A stretch of DNA of 64,000 nt. Origin: Tessaracoccus defluvii (lineage in GTDB: Bacteria; Actinomycetota; Actinomycetes; Propionibacteriales; Propionibacteriaceae). The translations under genes and the position numbers were made by a program. The notes beneath the pieces are model-generated. The model was not told the DNA's origin. It did no database searches and saw only the letters and a program-made list of their open reading frames with translations. Below are positions 35,413 through 43,464 of this stretch, in pieces. The stretch spans positions 3,596,001 through 3,660,000 of the forward strand of contig NZ_CP060789.1 of assembly GCF_014489575.1 (NCBI RefSeq). Direction: 5' to 3'. The number at the start of each line of letters is the position of its first letter. The first letter of the stretch is position 1.

Positions 35413-36584
35413 GCGACGAGGAACGACTGACCCGCTGGCGGCTCATCCTCGGCGCCGACGAGGCCGACGGCGTCACCCTCGACGGCGCGCCGCTGACTCT
35501 CAGCGCCGACGACGGCAACCGCGACCGCGTGCTGGGCGACCTCTACGACGGCACCCGTCGCGGCGGGCTCGGCGCGTCCAGCCCCCGCGTCGCCCGCTGG
35601 CTGGGCGACATCCGCAGCTACTTCCCGTCGTCGGTGGTGCAGGTGATGCAGGGCGACGCGATGGAGCGGCTCGGCCTGTCGCAGCTGCTGCTGGAGCCGG
35701 AGATGATGAAGGCCGTCCAGCCCGACATCTCCCTTGTCAGCACCCTCCTGTCGCTGACGGGGGTGATCCCGGCGCACTCGAAGGAGACCGCGCGCGCCGT
35801 CGTCCGGCACGTCACCCAGGAGCTGGAGGAACGGCTGCGGTCCCGCACCATCCAGGCGGTCACGGGCGCGCTGGACCGGTCGAACCGCACCAACCGGCCC
35901 CGGATGCGCGACATCGACTGGGACCGCACGATCACGGCGAACCTGAAGCACTACCTGCCCGAGTACAACACCGTCGTGCCGGAGCGGCTCGTCGGCAACG
36001 CGCGGCGCAGGCCGCAGGTGCAGCGCGAGATCATCCTCTGCATCGACTCGTCGGGCTCGATGGGGCAGTCCGTCGTGTACTCCAGCGTGTTCGGGGCGGT
36101 GCTGGCGTCGGTCTCGTCGCTCACGACCCGGCTCGTGGTGTTCGACACCGCCGTCGTCGACCTGACCGAGGAGCTCGACGACCCCGTCGACGTGCTGTTC
36201 GGCGTGCAACTGGGCGGCGGCACCGACATCAACCGGGCCCTGGCCTATTGCCAGGGGCACATCACGCGGCCCACCGACACGGTGCTCGTGCTCATTTCCG
36301 ACCTCGAGGAGGGCGGCATCGCCGAGGAGATGCTGCGCCGCAGCCGCGAGATCGTCGACTCCGGCGCGACCATGATCGCGCTGCTCGCCCTGAGCGACGA
36401 CGGCCGCCCCCACTACGACGCAGGGCACGCGGCGGCGCTGGCCGAGATCGGGGTGCCCGCGTTCGCCTGCACCCCGGACCTGTTCCCCGACCTGATGGCC
36501 GCGGCGATCCAGCGCCTCGACCTGGGCGGGTGGGCGGCGGCCAACGACATCGTCACCACCCACGGGGAAGCAGCGACGGGGTGA
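35409..36584 (+). CDS. VWA-domain protein with intact MIDAS
   Basis: A 391-residue protein. The N-terminal half is helical and basic (LEERLRSRTIQAVTGALDRS). The C-terminal von Willebrand A domain has a complete metal-ion-dependent adhesion site: DSSGS (Asp213), the Thr of GGGTDINRAL and the Asp of LISDLEEGG. Such VWA proteins partner with MoxR ATPases. ATG 35409 overlaps the DUF5682 TGA. It is the last gene of the cassette; the next gene begins 37 bp later. Confidence 0.88.
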   Translation: MSDEERLTRWRLILGADEADGVTLDGAPLTLSADDGNRDRVLGDLYDGTRRGGLGASSPRVARWLGDIRSYFPSSVVQVMQGDAMERLGLSQLLLEPEMMKAVQPDISLVSTLLSLTGVIPAHSKETARAVVRHVTQELEERLRSRTIQAVTGALDRSNRTNRPRMRDIDWDRTITANLKHYLPEYNTVVPERLVGNARRRPQVQREIILCIDSSGSMGQSVVYSSVFGAVLASVSSLTTRLVVFDTAVVDLTEELDDPVDVLFGVQLGGGTDINRALAYCQGHITRPTDTVLVLISDLEEGGIAEEMLRRSREIVDSGATMIALLALSDDGRPHYDAGHAAALAEIGVPAFACTPDLFPDLMAAAIQRLDLGGWAAANDIVTTHGEAATG

Positions 36585-36621
36585 CTGGCGCGCCCGGGCC
36601 GTAGTCCGCGACGATGACACC

Positions 36622-37488
36622 ATGAGTGACTACCTCGCGACGAATCGCGCCAACTGGGACGCGCGCGCAGACGTGCACGTCGGGCCCGGCGGCTACGACA
36701 TCGACGCCGTCTCCGATCCCGCCTGGCTCTCCGACGTCGTGCGGTTCGACCGGCCCCGGCTCGGCGACCTTGCCGGCCTCGACGGGCTGCATCTGCAGTG
36801 TCACCTCGGTACCGACACGCTCAGCCTGGCGCGGCTCGGGGCGCGGATGACGGGCCTCGACCTGTCGCCCCGGTCGCTGGCCCACGCCGCTGTGATCGCC
36901 GGCCGGGCCGGGCAGGAGATCGACTTCGTCGAGGCGGACGTCTACGGCGCCGTCGACGCGCTGGGGGAGCGTCGCTTCGATCTGGTCTACACGGGCATCG
37001 GCGCGCTGTGTTGGCTGCCGGACATCCGGCGCTGGGCTGAGACCGTCGCGCGGCTGTTGCGGCCGGGTGGGCGGCTGTTCGTCCGCGACGGGCATCCGGT
37101 GCTCAACTCACTGATGGGTGTAGTCGTGGGCGAGACGCAGCCGGACTCCGACCAGCAGCCGTGGCTGACCGCCGTCGGCGCCGACACCCCGGCCCTCGAG
37201 CTGCCGTATTGGGAACGGACCGAGCCGATGACCTGGTCCACCGACGTCAGCTACGCGGGGGAGGGGACGGTGGCGTCGCCGGTGTCCGTCGAGTGGAACC
37301 ACGCGATCTCCGAGATCGTGATGGCGGTCCTCGACGCCGGCCTGACGCTGGAGCTGCTGGTGGAGCATGACAGCGTCCCCTGGGATGCGCTGCCGGGGCT
37401 GATGACGGTGGGGCAGGACGGCGAATACCGGCTGACGGACCGCCCGGAGCGGCTGCCGGCGTCGTTCACGCTGATCGCCCGCGGGTAG
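36622..37488 (+). CDS. Class I SAM-dependent methyltransferase
   Basis: A 288-residue methyltransferase. The SAM-binding motif I region is LHLQCHLGTDTLSLARLGA followed by TGLDLSPRSL (acidic loop); motif post-I is IDFVEADVYGA and the later strand is DLVYTGIGALCWL. This matches the common SAM-methyltransferase family found in Actinobacteria with small-molecule or unknown acceptors. ATG 36622 lacks a clear Shine-Dalgarno. Converges with ppk2 3 bp downstream. Confidence 0.82.
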   Translation: MSDYLATNRANWDARADVHVGPGGYDIDAVSDPAWLSDVVRFDRPRLGDLAGLDGLHLQCHLGTDTLSLARLGARMTGLDLSPRSLAHAAVIAGRAGQEIDFVEADVYGAVDALGERRFDLVYTGIGALCWLPDIRRWAETVARLLRPGGRLFVRDGHPVLNSLMGVVVGETQPDSDQQPWLTAVGADTPALELPYWERTEPMTWSTDVSYAGEGTVASPVSVEWNHAISEIVMAVLDAGLTLELLVEHDSVPWDALPGLMTVGQDGEYRLTDRPERLPASFTLIARG

Positions 37489-37491
37489 GGC

Positions 37492-38400
37492 CTAGTCGCC
37501 GGAGGTGTGCTTCGCCCGTGCCACGATCAGCGGGTCCGGCGCGTGCACGATCGAATCGTCGCGACCCTCGTAGTCGAACTGGTACAGGAAGGAACGCATC
37601 GCCTCCAGCCGCGCCCGCTTCTTGTCGTTCGACTTCACCGTCGTCCACGGCGCGTACTTCTTGTCCGTCAGCTGCAGCATCGCCTCCTTGGCCTCGGTGT
37701 AGGCGTCCCAGCGGTCGAGGCTCTCCAGATCCATCGGCGAGAGCTTCCAGCGACGCACCGGGTCGAGCTGGCGCAGCGCGAACCGGGTGCGCTGCTCGTC
37801 CTGCGTCACGGAGAACCAGAACTTGGTGAGGCTGATGCCCGACTCGACCAGCATCCGCTCGAACAGCGGCGCCTGCGTCATGAACGTCTCGTACTGCTCG
37901 TCGGTGCAGAACCCCATCACCTTCTCCACGCCGGCCCGGTTGTACCAGGAGCGGTCGAACAGCACCATCTCGCCGGTCGTCGGCAGGTGCCGGACGTAGC
38001 GCTGGAAATACCACTGGCCGCGTTCCGTGTCCGACGGCGCCGCCAGCGCCACCACGCGCGCGGCCCGCGGGTTCAGGTGTTCGGTGAAGCGCTTGATCGT
38101 CGAGCCCTTGCCCGCAGCGTCGCGGCCCTCGAACACGATCACGTGACGGGTGCCCGTGTCCTGCGCCCAGTACTGGAACTTCAGCAGCTCCACCTGGAGC
38201 ATGTACTTCTCGTGCTCGTAGGCGGCCCTGTCCAGCAGCTCGTCATACGGGTAGCTGTCGCGCCAGGTGGTGACGGCGTTACCCTCCGGCGACAGCAGCT
38301 CCGGGTCCACACCCTCGGCTCCCTCGACCTGGTAGCCCTCCGCCTTGAGGAAGTCGATGTACTCGCGCAGCGTCATGTTCCGGGTCATACACCCATACAT
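37492..38400 (-). CDS. ppk2: Polyphosphate kinase 2 (PPK2)
   Basis: A PPK2-family enzyme that transfers phosphate between polyphosphate and nucleotides. Walker A is FEGRDAAGKGSTIKRF, the Walker B/DR motif is VLFDRSWYNRAGVEKVMGF, and the lid region is SVTQDEQRTRFALRQLDP. Up to 302 residues from ATG 38400; internal ATGs at the 5th and 9th codons are also possible starts and none has a clear ribosome-binding site. Likely class I by length and by the single domain. It fits with ppgK in a polyphosphate-based energy economy. Confidence 0.92.
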   Translation of the reverse strand: MYGCMTRNMTLREYIDFLKAEGYQVEGAEGVDPELLSPEGNAVTTWRDSYPYDELLDRAAYEHEKYMLQVELLKFQYWAQDTGTRHVIVFEGRDAAGKGSTIKRFTEHLNPRAARVVALAAPSDTERGQWYFQRYVRHLPTTGEMVLFDRSWYNRAGVEKVMGFCTDEQYETFMTQAPLFERMLVESGISLTKFWFSVTQDEQRTRFALRQLDPVRRWKLSPMDLESLDRWDAYTEAKEAMLQLTDKKYAPWTTVKSNDKKRARLEAMRSFLYQFDYEGRDDSIVHAPDPLIVARAKHTSGD

Positions 38401-38415
38401 AGCGCGCTTCGCGGG

Positions 38416-39096
38416 TCAGCGTGGTGCAGTAGCGCTCAACTGATCATCCGTGAGCAGGGTCAGCACCTCGCTCGCGTGGGCGATGACAATGTCGGCGCCG
38501 GCCGCGACCAGTTCCTCGTGCAGCGCAGCGCCGGTCGTGATGCCGACGGGCCGCAACCCCGACGCGATCGCCATGGCGATGTCACTTGCCGCGTCGCCGA
38601 CGTACCAGGAGTCGGCTGCCGTCGCGCCGAGACGCTCCAGCGCCAGCAGCGCCGAGTCGGGCTCCGGTTTGCCGTTGACGACGAGGTCGGTGCCGACGAC
38701 GACGTCGACGACGTCCGCGATGCCCATCGCCTCCAGCAGCTCGATCGCCGGGCCGGTGTCCTTCGCGGTGACGACGCCGGTGGGGATCCCGGCGCTCCGC
38801 AGGTCGGCGAGCAGGTCGGCGACGCCCGGGAGCAGTAGGGCGGGGCCGTGCTCGACGACGGCGACATCCCACGCCGAGAAGTAGTGGTCGGTGATCGCGG
38901 CGATGCGCTCATCCTCGGCGGGCAGCCCGCTCAGGTCGGTCAGCGTCACGATCAGCGGCACCCCGATGTAGGGGACGACGGCCGCCGCCGACACGGGCCG
39001 GGCGTGCGCCGTGATCGCCGCCGAGATCTGTTCCGCGATGAGGGGCACGGTGTCGGCCAGGGTGCCGTCGAGGTCGAAGAGGATCGCCTTGGTCAT
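38416..39096 (-). CDS. HAD-family phosphatase (Gph-like)
   Basis: A 226-residue haloacid-dehalogenase-like hydrolase. Motif I is FDLDGTLADT, motif II falls in TGVVTAKDTG, motif III Lys in VVNGKPEPDSALLALERL, and motif IV is YVGDAASDIAMA. The cap insertion matches subclass I phosphatases such as phosphoglycolate phosphatase. The actual substrate is not resolved. It runs away from the met operon on the same strand, separated by a strong hairpin. Confidence 0.88.
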   Translation of the reverse strand: MTKAILFDLDGTLADTVPLIAEQISAAITAHARPVSAAAVVPYIGVPLIVTLTDLSGLPAEDERIAAITDHYFSAWDVAVVEHGPALLLPGVADLLADLRSAGIPTGVVTAKDTGPAIELLEAMGIADVVDVVVGTDLVVNGKPEPDSALLALERLGATAADSWYVGDAASDIAMAIASGLRPVGITTGAALHEELVAAGADIVIAHASEVLTLLTDDQLSATAPR

Positions 39097-39136
39097 GGGG
39101 GCGAGCCTACCGAGCCGTCGGCGCCGGGGAGACGAC

Positions 39137-39167
39137 GAGGGCCGTCACGCCTGGCGTGACGGCCCTC
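39137..39167. terminator. Strong hairpin after metQ
   Basis: GAGGGCCGTCACGCC and GGCGTGACGGCCCTC form a nearly perfect stem of 14-15 bp with a tiny loop at 39152. It sits 20 bp after the metQ stop on the minus strand and is followed by no T-tract, typical of high-GC terminators. Confidence 0.75.
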
Positions 39168-39186
39168 GGAAGGGGTGATCGACTGA

Positions 39187-40056
39187 TCAGCCGGGGATGA
39201 CGTCTCCCGACGGCCACTCCGTCTTGATGAACTCGGCCACCTCGGCCGAGTGCAGCAGCTCGTCGAGCTTCTTGATCTCCGCCCTGGCGTCGTCGGCGGT
39301 GCGCCACACGAGCACGTTGGCGTACGGGTTGCCCTCGACGGCCTCGATCGCGATGGCGTCCTCAGCCTTCAGGCCGGCCGTCAGGATGAAGTTGCCGTTG
39401 ATCAGCGCGGCGGCGATGGTCGGGTCGTCGAGCAGCTGGACAACGACCTCGGGCTGCGTCTCCTCGAAGGTCAGGCCCTTCGGGTTCTGCTCGTCGGTCA
39501 GCGTGAGGACGGTCGTCTCCGGGGTGACGCCGGCCAGCAGGCCGTTCTCCTCGAGGAGCTTCAGGCCGCGGTACTGGTTCGACGGATCGTTGGTGATGGC
39601 GATCTTGCCGCCGTCGGCGACCGCGTCGGCCGAGTCGACCTGGTTCGAGAACAGGGCGAAGGGCTCGATGTGGATGCCCTCGCCGTGCGAGAACTCGAAG
39701 CCCTTCTCGGCGATCTGGTTCTCGAGGTAGGGCAGGTGCTGGAAGTAGTTGGCGTCCAGGTCACCGCTGGCGAGAGCCTCGTTGGGGAGAACGTAGTCGT
39801 CGAACTCGCGGATCTCGATCTCCAGGCCCGCGTCGGCGGCGAGGTTGTCGCGCACGAACTCGAGGATCTTGGCGTGCGGGACGGGGCTCGCGCCGACGAC
39901 CAGCTTCACCGTCTCCCCGGACGTGGGTGCCGAGGTGGACGCTGCCGGGGAGCCGGACGGCGACGAGGTGGCCCCGGGGCCTGCGGTGGAACCGCAGGCG
40001 GTGAGGGCGAGGGCGGCTGCCAACGAGGCAGCGACTGCGGACAGAATCTTGTGCAT
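39187..40056 (-). CDS. metQ: Methionine ABC transporter substrate-binding lipoprotein
   Basis: A 289-residue NlpA/MetQ lipoprotein. The signal peptide ends in the lipobox LTAC (Cys at about residue 21) with a Ser/Thr-rich linker. The mature protein has LVVGASPVPHAKILEFV, DYVLPNEALASGDLDANYFQ and IAITNDPSNQYRGLKLLEE, characteristic of MetQ. AAGGAGGAAACC directly precedes ATG 40056. It captures methionine for MetI and MetN encoded just upstream. Confidence 0.93.
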   Translation of the reverse strand: MHKILSAVAASLAAALALTACGSTAGPGATSSPSGSPAASTSAPTSGETVKLVVGASPVPHAKILEFVRDNLAADAGLEIEIREFDDYVLPNEALASGDLDANYFQHLPYLENQIAEKGFEFSHGEGIHIEPFALFSNQVDSADAVADGGKIAITNDPSNQYRGLKLLEENGLLAGVTPETTVLTLTDEQNPKGLTFEETQPEVVVQLLDDPTIAAALINGNFILTAGLKAEDAIAIEAVEGNPYANVLVWRTADDARAEIKKLDELLHSAEVAEFIKTEWPSGDVIPG

Positions 40057-40076
40057 GAGGTTTCCTCCTTGCTCTG

Positions 40077-40095
40077 GGCCAACAACAAGTTGGCC
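40077..40095 (-). promoter_or_regulatory. Intercistronic hairpin between metI and metQ
   Basis: GGCCAAC (40077-40083) pairs with GTTGGCC (40089-40095) over a 5-nt AACAA loop, about 20 bp before the metQ start. Such hairpins before a binding-protein gene can stabilise its mRNA segment. Confidence 0.5.
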
Positions 40096-40144
40096 GCTTG
40101 TGTGGCCGGGTGGCCGTCCCGCCGGGGCGGGATGTCTGGTGGGG

Positions 40145-40828
40145 TCAGCGGTGGTCGATGGCCTTGGAGAGCCTGTCTCCCGCGAACTGGATCAGTTGGA
40201 CCAGCAGCACCAGGAGGACGACGGTCATGATCATGACGTCGATCTGGTAGCGCTGGAAGCCGTAGTTGTAGGCGAGACGGCCGAGGCCGCCACCGCCGAT
40301 GAGGCCCGCCATGGCGGAGTAGCCGACGATCGTGACCACCGTGGTGGTGAACGACGCGACGAGCGTCGGCAACGCCTCCGGCAGCAGCACCTTGACGATG
40401 GTCTGGAACTTCGTCGAGCCCATGGCGTGAGCCGCGTCGAGCTTGCCGGAGTGCACCTCGCGCAGCGCAGTCTCCACCAGGCGGGCGAAGAACGGGATGG
40501 CTGCGATCGCCAGCGACACCGAGGCCGCGACCGGGCCGATCTTCGTGCCGACGAGGATGACGGTGAGCGGCATCAACGCGATCATCAAGATCGCGTAGGG
40601 GAAGGAGCGGGTCACGTTGACGATGACGGTCGACAGCACCACGTTCAGTGGCCGGTTCGCGCTCATCCCGCCCGGCGCGGTGGTGTAGAGGAGGACGCCC
40701 AGCGGCAGCCCGAGGACCAGGGTCGCAAGCCCCGAGATGCCCACCATCTGCAGGGTCTCCAGCAGCGCCGGCCACATGGCCTTCTGGATGGCCGGGTTGT
40801 TGAACCAGGTGTCTTCGAGGAGGTTCAT
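40145..40828 (-). CDS. metI: Methionine ABC transporter permease
   Basis: A 227-residue permease with about five or six membrane segments. The EAA-type loop is seen in TALREVHSGKLDAAHAMGST, and SAMAGLIGGGGLGRLAYNYGF is the characteristic MetI region near the C-terminus. It overlaps metN by 4 bases (ATGA at 40825-40828). Confidence 0.93.
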   Translation of the reverse strand: MNLLEDTWFNNPAIQKAMWPALLETLQMVGISGLATLVLGLPLGVLLYTTAPGGMSANRPLNVVLSTVIVNVTRSFPYAILMIALMPLTVILVGTKIGPVAASVSLAIAAIPFFARLVETALREVHSGKLDAAHAMGSTKFQTIVKVLLPEALPTLVASFTTTVVTIVGYSAMAGLIGGGGLGRLAYNYGFQRYQIDVMIMTVVLLVLLVQLIQFAGDRLSKAIDHR

Positions 40829-41835
40829 GCCCGATCCTCCCCGGAGGTGATGTCGCTGGTGAGGCGCGCGTCGGCGCCGAGGCCGCGGAGCACCTCGATC
40901 GCCCGCTGCGGATCCACCCCTGCGGGAACCGACAGGCGCAGGTGGGAGAACGTGGTGCCGGCGAGGTGTTCGACGCTGCCGGCCAGGATCGAGATCTCGC
41001 CGCCGACAGCGGCGGAGGTGTGCGCGACGACCGGCAGCGCGGCCTTCTCCCCGTTGGACAGGACATCGACGAGCGTGCCGCCGTCGACGGGCTGCGCATA
41101 GGGCGGGATGCCGAGCAGAGCCTGGCTCAGCCTGCCGTCGAGGCGGCTGACGACGTCGGTCAGGGCCCCGGACTCGACGATGCGGCCGCCGTCGAGCAGG
41201 GAGACCGAGTCGCAGATGCGCTTGACGACGTGCATCTCGTGCGTGATGACCAGGACGGCGAGGCCGCCGCGGCCGCGGACCTGCATGATCAGGTCGAGGA
41301 TCTCGTCGGTCGTCTTCGGATCGAGGGCGGAGGTGGGCTCGTCGAACAGCAGCACGTCGGGGTCGGTGGCCAGGGCGCGGGCGATGCCGACCCGCTGCCG
41401 CATGCCGCCGGACAGCTGGGCGGGGTAGGCCTGGCCGGCGTCGGCGAGCCCCACGAGCCCCAGCAGCTCGGCGACCTTCGCCGCCCGGGTCGCCTTGTCG
41501 ACGCCGATGAGCTCGAGCGGGTAGCCCACGTTGTCGGCGATGGTGCGGGAGTCGAAGAGGTTGGCCTGCTGGAACACGAGTCCGATCCGACGGCGCGCGG
41601 TACGCAGGGCCGCGTCACGGGCCGCGGTCAGGTCAACGCCGTTGATCTCGACGCGGCCGGAGGTCGGGCGGTCGAGGAGAGTGAGGCAGCGCACGAGGGT
41701 CGACTTGCCGGCGCCGGAGTGGCCGATGATGCCGTGGATGGAACCCTCCGGCACCGTGAGGCTCACCCCGTCGAGGGCGCGCACCTCGCGGCGACCCTGG
41801 TGGTAGACCTTCGTGAGGTCCGTCACGGTGATCAT
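40825..41835 (-). CDS. metN: Methionine ABC transporter ATP-binding protein
   Basis: A 336-residue ATPase. Walker A GHSGAGKST, signature LSGGMRQRVGIARAL, and Walker B LLFDEPTSALDP are all intact. The C-terminal NIL domain (about residues 260-336), which senses methionine in MetN, is present. It heads metN-metI-metQ with AGGAG before ATG 41835. The 125 bp upstream show no SAM riboswitch that I recognise. Confidence 0.94.
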   Translation of the reverse strand: MITVTDLTKVYHQGRREVRALDGVSLTVPEGSIHGIIGHSGAGKSTLVRCLTLLDRPTSGRVEINGVDLTAARDAALRTARRRIGLVFQQANLFDSRTIADNVGYPLELIGVDKATRAAKVAELLGLVGLADAGQAYPAQLSGGMRQRVGIARALATDPDVLLFDEPTSALDPKTTDEILDLIMQVRGRGGLAVLVITHEMHVVKRICDSVSLLDGGRIVESGALTDVVSRLDGRLSQALLGIPPYAQPVDGGTLVDVLSNGEKAALPVVAHTSAAVGGEISILAGSVEHLAGTTFSHLRLSVPAGVDPQRAIEVLRGLGADARLTSDITSGEDRA

Positions 41836-41960
41836 CGGGGGCTCCTAGCGGGTGTTTCCTGGCTCATTCAAGCAGGCGCGACGCCCGCGGCCCCAATCTG
41901 CCACCCGGGTGTCCAAGCACCGTTCACCACTGGCGTAACGGCGACCCGTGTGCCGCGCCG

Positions 41961-42602
41961 TCAGTAGTGGCGCAGGACCGCGGCGGCCACCTGCGCGAAG
42001 ATGTCCTCGTTCAGCATCGCGCCGACGCGTCGGACATCGGCCGCGGCGATCCGGATGATGCGGTTGACGCGGGCCTCGCTCGGGCGGCGCTCCCTGTCCC
42101 AGGCGCCGGTGCCGATGTCCAGCCACAGGCGCCCCGCCCTGGCCTCCTGCGCCGCGTCGCGGTCGTGGTCCTGCGACGTCACCTGCAGGCCGAGCAGCCA
42201 GTCGCCGTCACGGCCGATGAGCAGGACGGGGCGGTCCTTGCCCTTGCTGTGATCCTCCTCGTAGGGGACCCAGGTCCACACGACCTCGCCCGGGTCGGGC
42301 TCGCGGTCGTTGCGGGGGCTGTAGCGGATCGTCGGGGTGCCGGTGAAGTCACCCGGGTAGCCGCCGTCGGCCCCGGGCCGGGGTGCGGGGGAGGACGTCT
42401 GCCGCGTCGGGGAGGCCGGCCGGGCGTCGGGAGCGGATGGCCGTGGTGTGGTCTGCCGGAACTTCGCAGGCTCGGCCTGGCGACGGTCGGGGCCGGGGGC
42501 CGCGCGCTTCGACGCTGGCTCCGTCGCCCGCTGGAGTGCTCGGACGGTGACGTCGCGGAGCACACGGAGGGCGCCGTCGAGGAAGGAGTTCGAGCCTGAC
42601 AT
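41961..42602 (-). CDS. PemK/MazF-like protein with a long disordered N-terminus
   Basis: A 213-residue protein. The C-terminal half is PemK/MazF-like (GEVVWTWVPYEEDHSKGKD, RPVLLIGRDGDWLLGLQVTS). The first 110 residues are Pro/Arg/Ala-rich and probably disordered, so it is twice the usual toxin length. No antitoxin gene adjoins: the next gene upstream on the strand is a membrane protein. The family includes mRNA interferases, but in this branch an enzyme activity is not established. ATG 42602 was chosen since upstream sequence in frame belongs to another gene and repeats. Confidence 0.7.
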   Translation of the reverse strand: MSGSNSFLDGALRVLRDVTVRALQRATEPASKRAAPGPDRRQAEPAKFRQTTPRPSAPDARPASPTRQTSSPAPRPGADGGYPGDFTGTPTIRYSPRNDREPDPGEVVWTWVPYEEDHSKGKDRPVLLIGRDGDWLLGLQVTSQDHDRDAAQEARAGRLWLDIGTGAWDRERRPSEARVNRIIRIAAADVRRVGAMLNEDIFAQVAAAVLRHY

Positions 42603-42616
42603 GCCCAGCAGTGTAG

Positions 42617-43192
42617 TCAGCGGAAGCGGGGGAGCCGCCCGTAGAAGATCCACTCCGGCCGGCGGTACTGCTCGGGTCGGGCGGCGCGGACCTGCGCCCA
42701 CTCCGAGAAGTAGCGCGGCGTCGGCGGCACGAAGATGAGGGCGGCGCTGACGACCGCGAGGCCGAGCGCGACGAACGCGGCGTTGTTCATGATGGCGGTC
42801 CAGCCGCCTGTCAGCACGACGGCGGCCAGCCCGGCCCAGCGCGACCAGCGCCAGCCGTTCCAGGCCTGGAATCCGGCGATCGCGGGCGCCCCGCCCGCCA
42901 CCACCGCGGCCAGGGCGATGGCACCCTCGAGCGTTAGCGACAACCACTTGCCGGGCTCGGGTTTGACCCACTGGAGCAGGTTGGCGGAGTTGGCATAGCT
43001 CTCGGGGTGGACGGCGTCCCACCAGTGGATGCCGTAGGAGACCCCGACGGCCGCGAGCGCCAGATAGCCGAACGCGGCGGCGAGGAACACGGTCCAGGGG
43101 CGCCGCGGCTCGCCGGTGCGAGGGCTGGGCACGACGTCGCGGCGCAGCTCCTCGATGGGAGGCAGGGTCGCGATCTCCTTGGGCTGTGTCAC
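42617..43192 (-). CDS. Predicted integral membrane protein, unknown function
   Basis: A 191-residue protein with about four hydrophobic segments: VFLAAAFGYLALAAVGVSYG, GAIALAAVVAGGAPAIAGF, WAGLAAVVLTGGWTAIMNNA and FVALGLAVVSAALIFVPP. The N-terminal 30 residues and the C-terminal tail are hydrophilic. I recognise no family. GTG 43192 starts the frame, and the gene ends 14 bp before the PemK-like gene, so they may be co-transcribed. The repeat cluster lies immediately upstream. Confidence 0.65.
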   Translation of the reverse strand: MTQPKEIATLPPIEELRRDVVPSPRTGEPRRPWTVFLAAAFGYLALAAVGVSYGIHWWDAVHPESYANSANLLQWVKPEPGKWLSLTLEGAIALAAVVAGGAPAIAGFQAWNGWRWSRWAGLAAVVLTGGWTAIMNNAAFVALGLAVVSAALIFVPPTPRYFSEWAQVRAARPEQYRRPEWIFYGRLPRFR

Positions 43193-43260
43193 GCGGACAG
43201 CCTACGACGTCGACCGAACAGGGGCCACGGTTGCCGTGCTCCGGCCGGCCAACCCATTCG

Positions 43261-43306
43261 CGTCCCGGCCGACCCCGTCGCGTCCCGGCCGACCCCGTCG
43301 CGTCCC
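43261..43306. repeat. 20-bp tandem repeat, about 2.3 copies
   Basis: CGTCCCGGCCGACCCCGTCG occurs at 43261-43280 and again at 43281-43300, with a third partial copy to 43306 before the modular repeat begins. No reading frame links it to a gene. The gap 43193-43642 holds only repeats. Confidence 0.85.
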
Positions 43307-43445
43307 GGGCACGAATCTGGATGGATGGTGCACAACGCTCCGCTGAGCGGCGGCTGTGTGCATATCGCCGTAGCGGCGGCTTGAGCCAGATTTGTGTTCG
43401 GGGGAGCCAGATTCGTGTTCGGGGGGCGCCAGATTCGTGCACGGG
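43307..43445 (-). repeat. Modular intergenic repeat, locus 3 copy 1
   Basis: Left unit GGGCACGAATCTGG, a core with GCGGCGGCTGTGTGCATATC and GCCGTAGCGGCGGC, then three tandem right units (GCCAGATTTGTGTTCGGG, GCCAGATTCGTGTTCGGG, GCCAGATTCGTGCACGGG). Read in reverse complement it lines up with loci 1 and 2. Bases 43307-43403 are identical to 43465-43561. Confidence 0.85.
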
Positions 43446-43464
43446 GCGGGCCGGACGGCGGCCA

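Noticed and set aside
41836..41960. SAM riboswitch before metN
   Set aside because: I looked for the helices and conserved residues of SAM-I, SAM-II and SAM-IV classes on the minus strand and did not find a convincing match.
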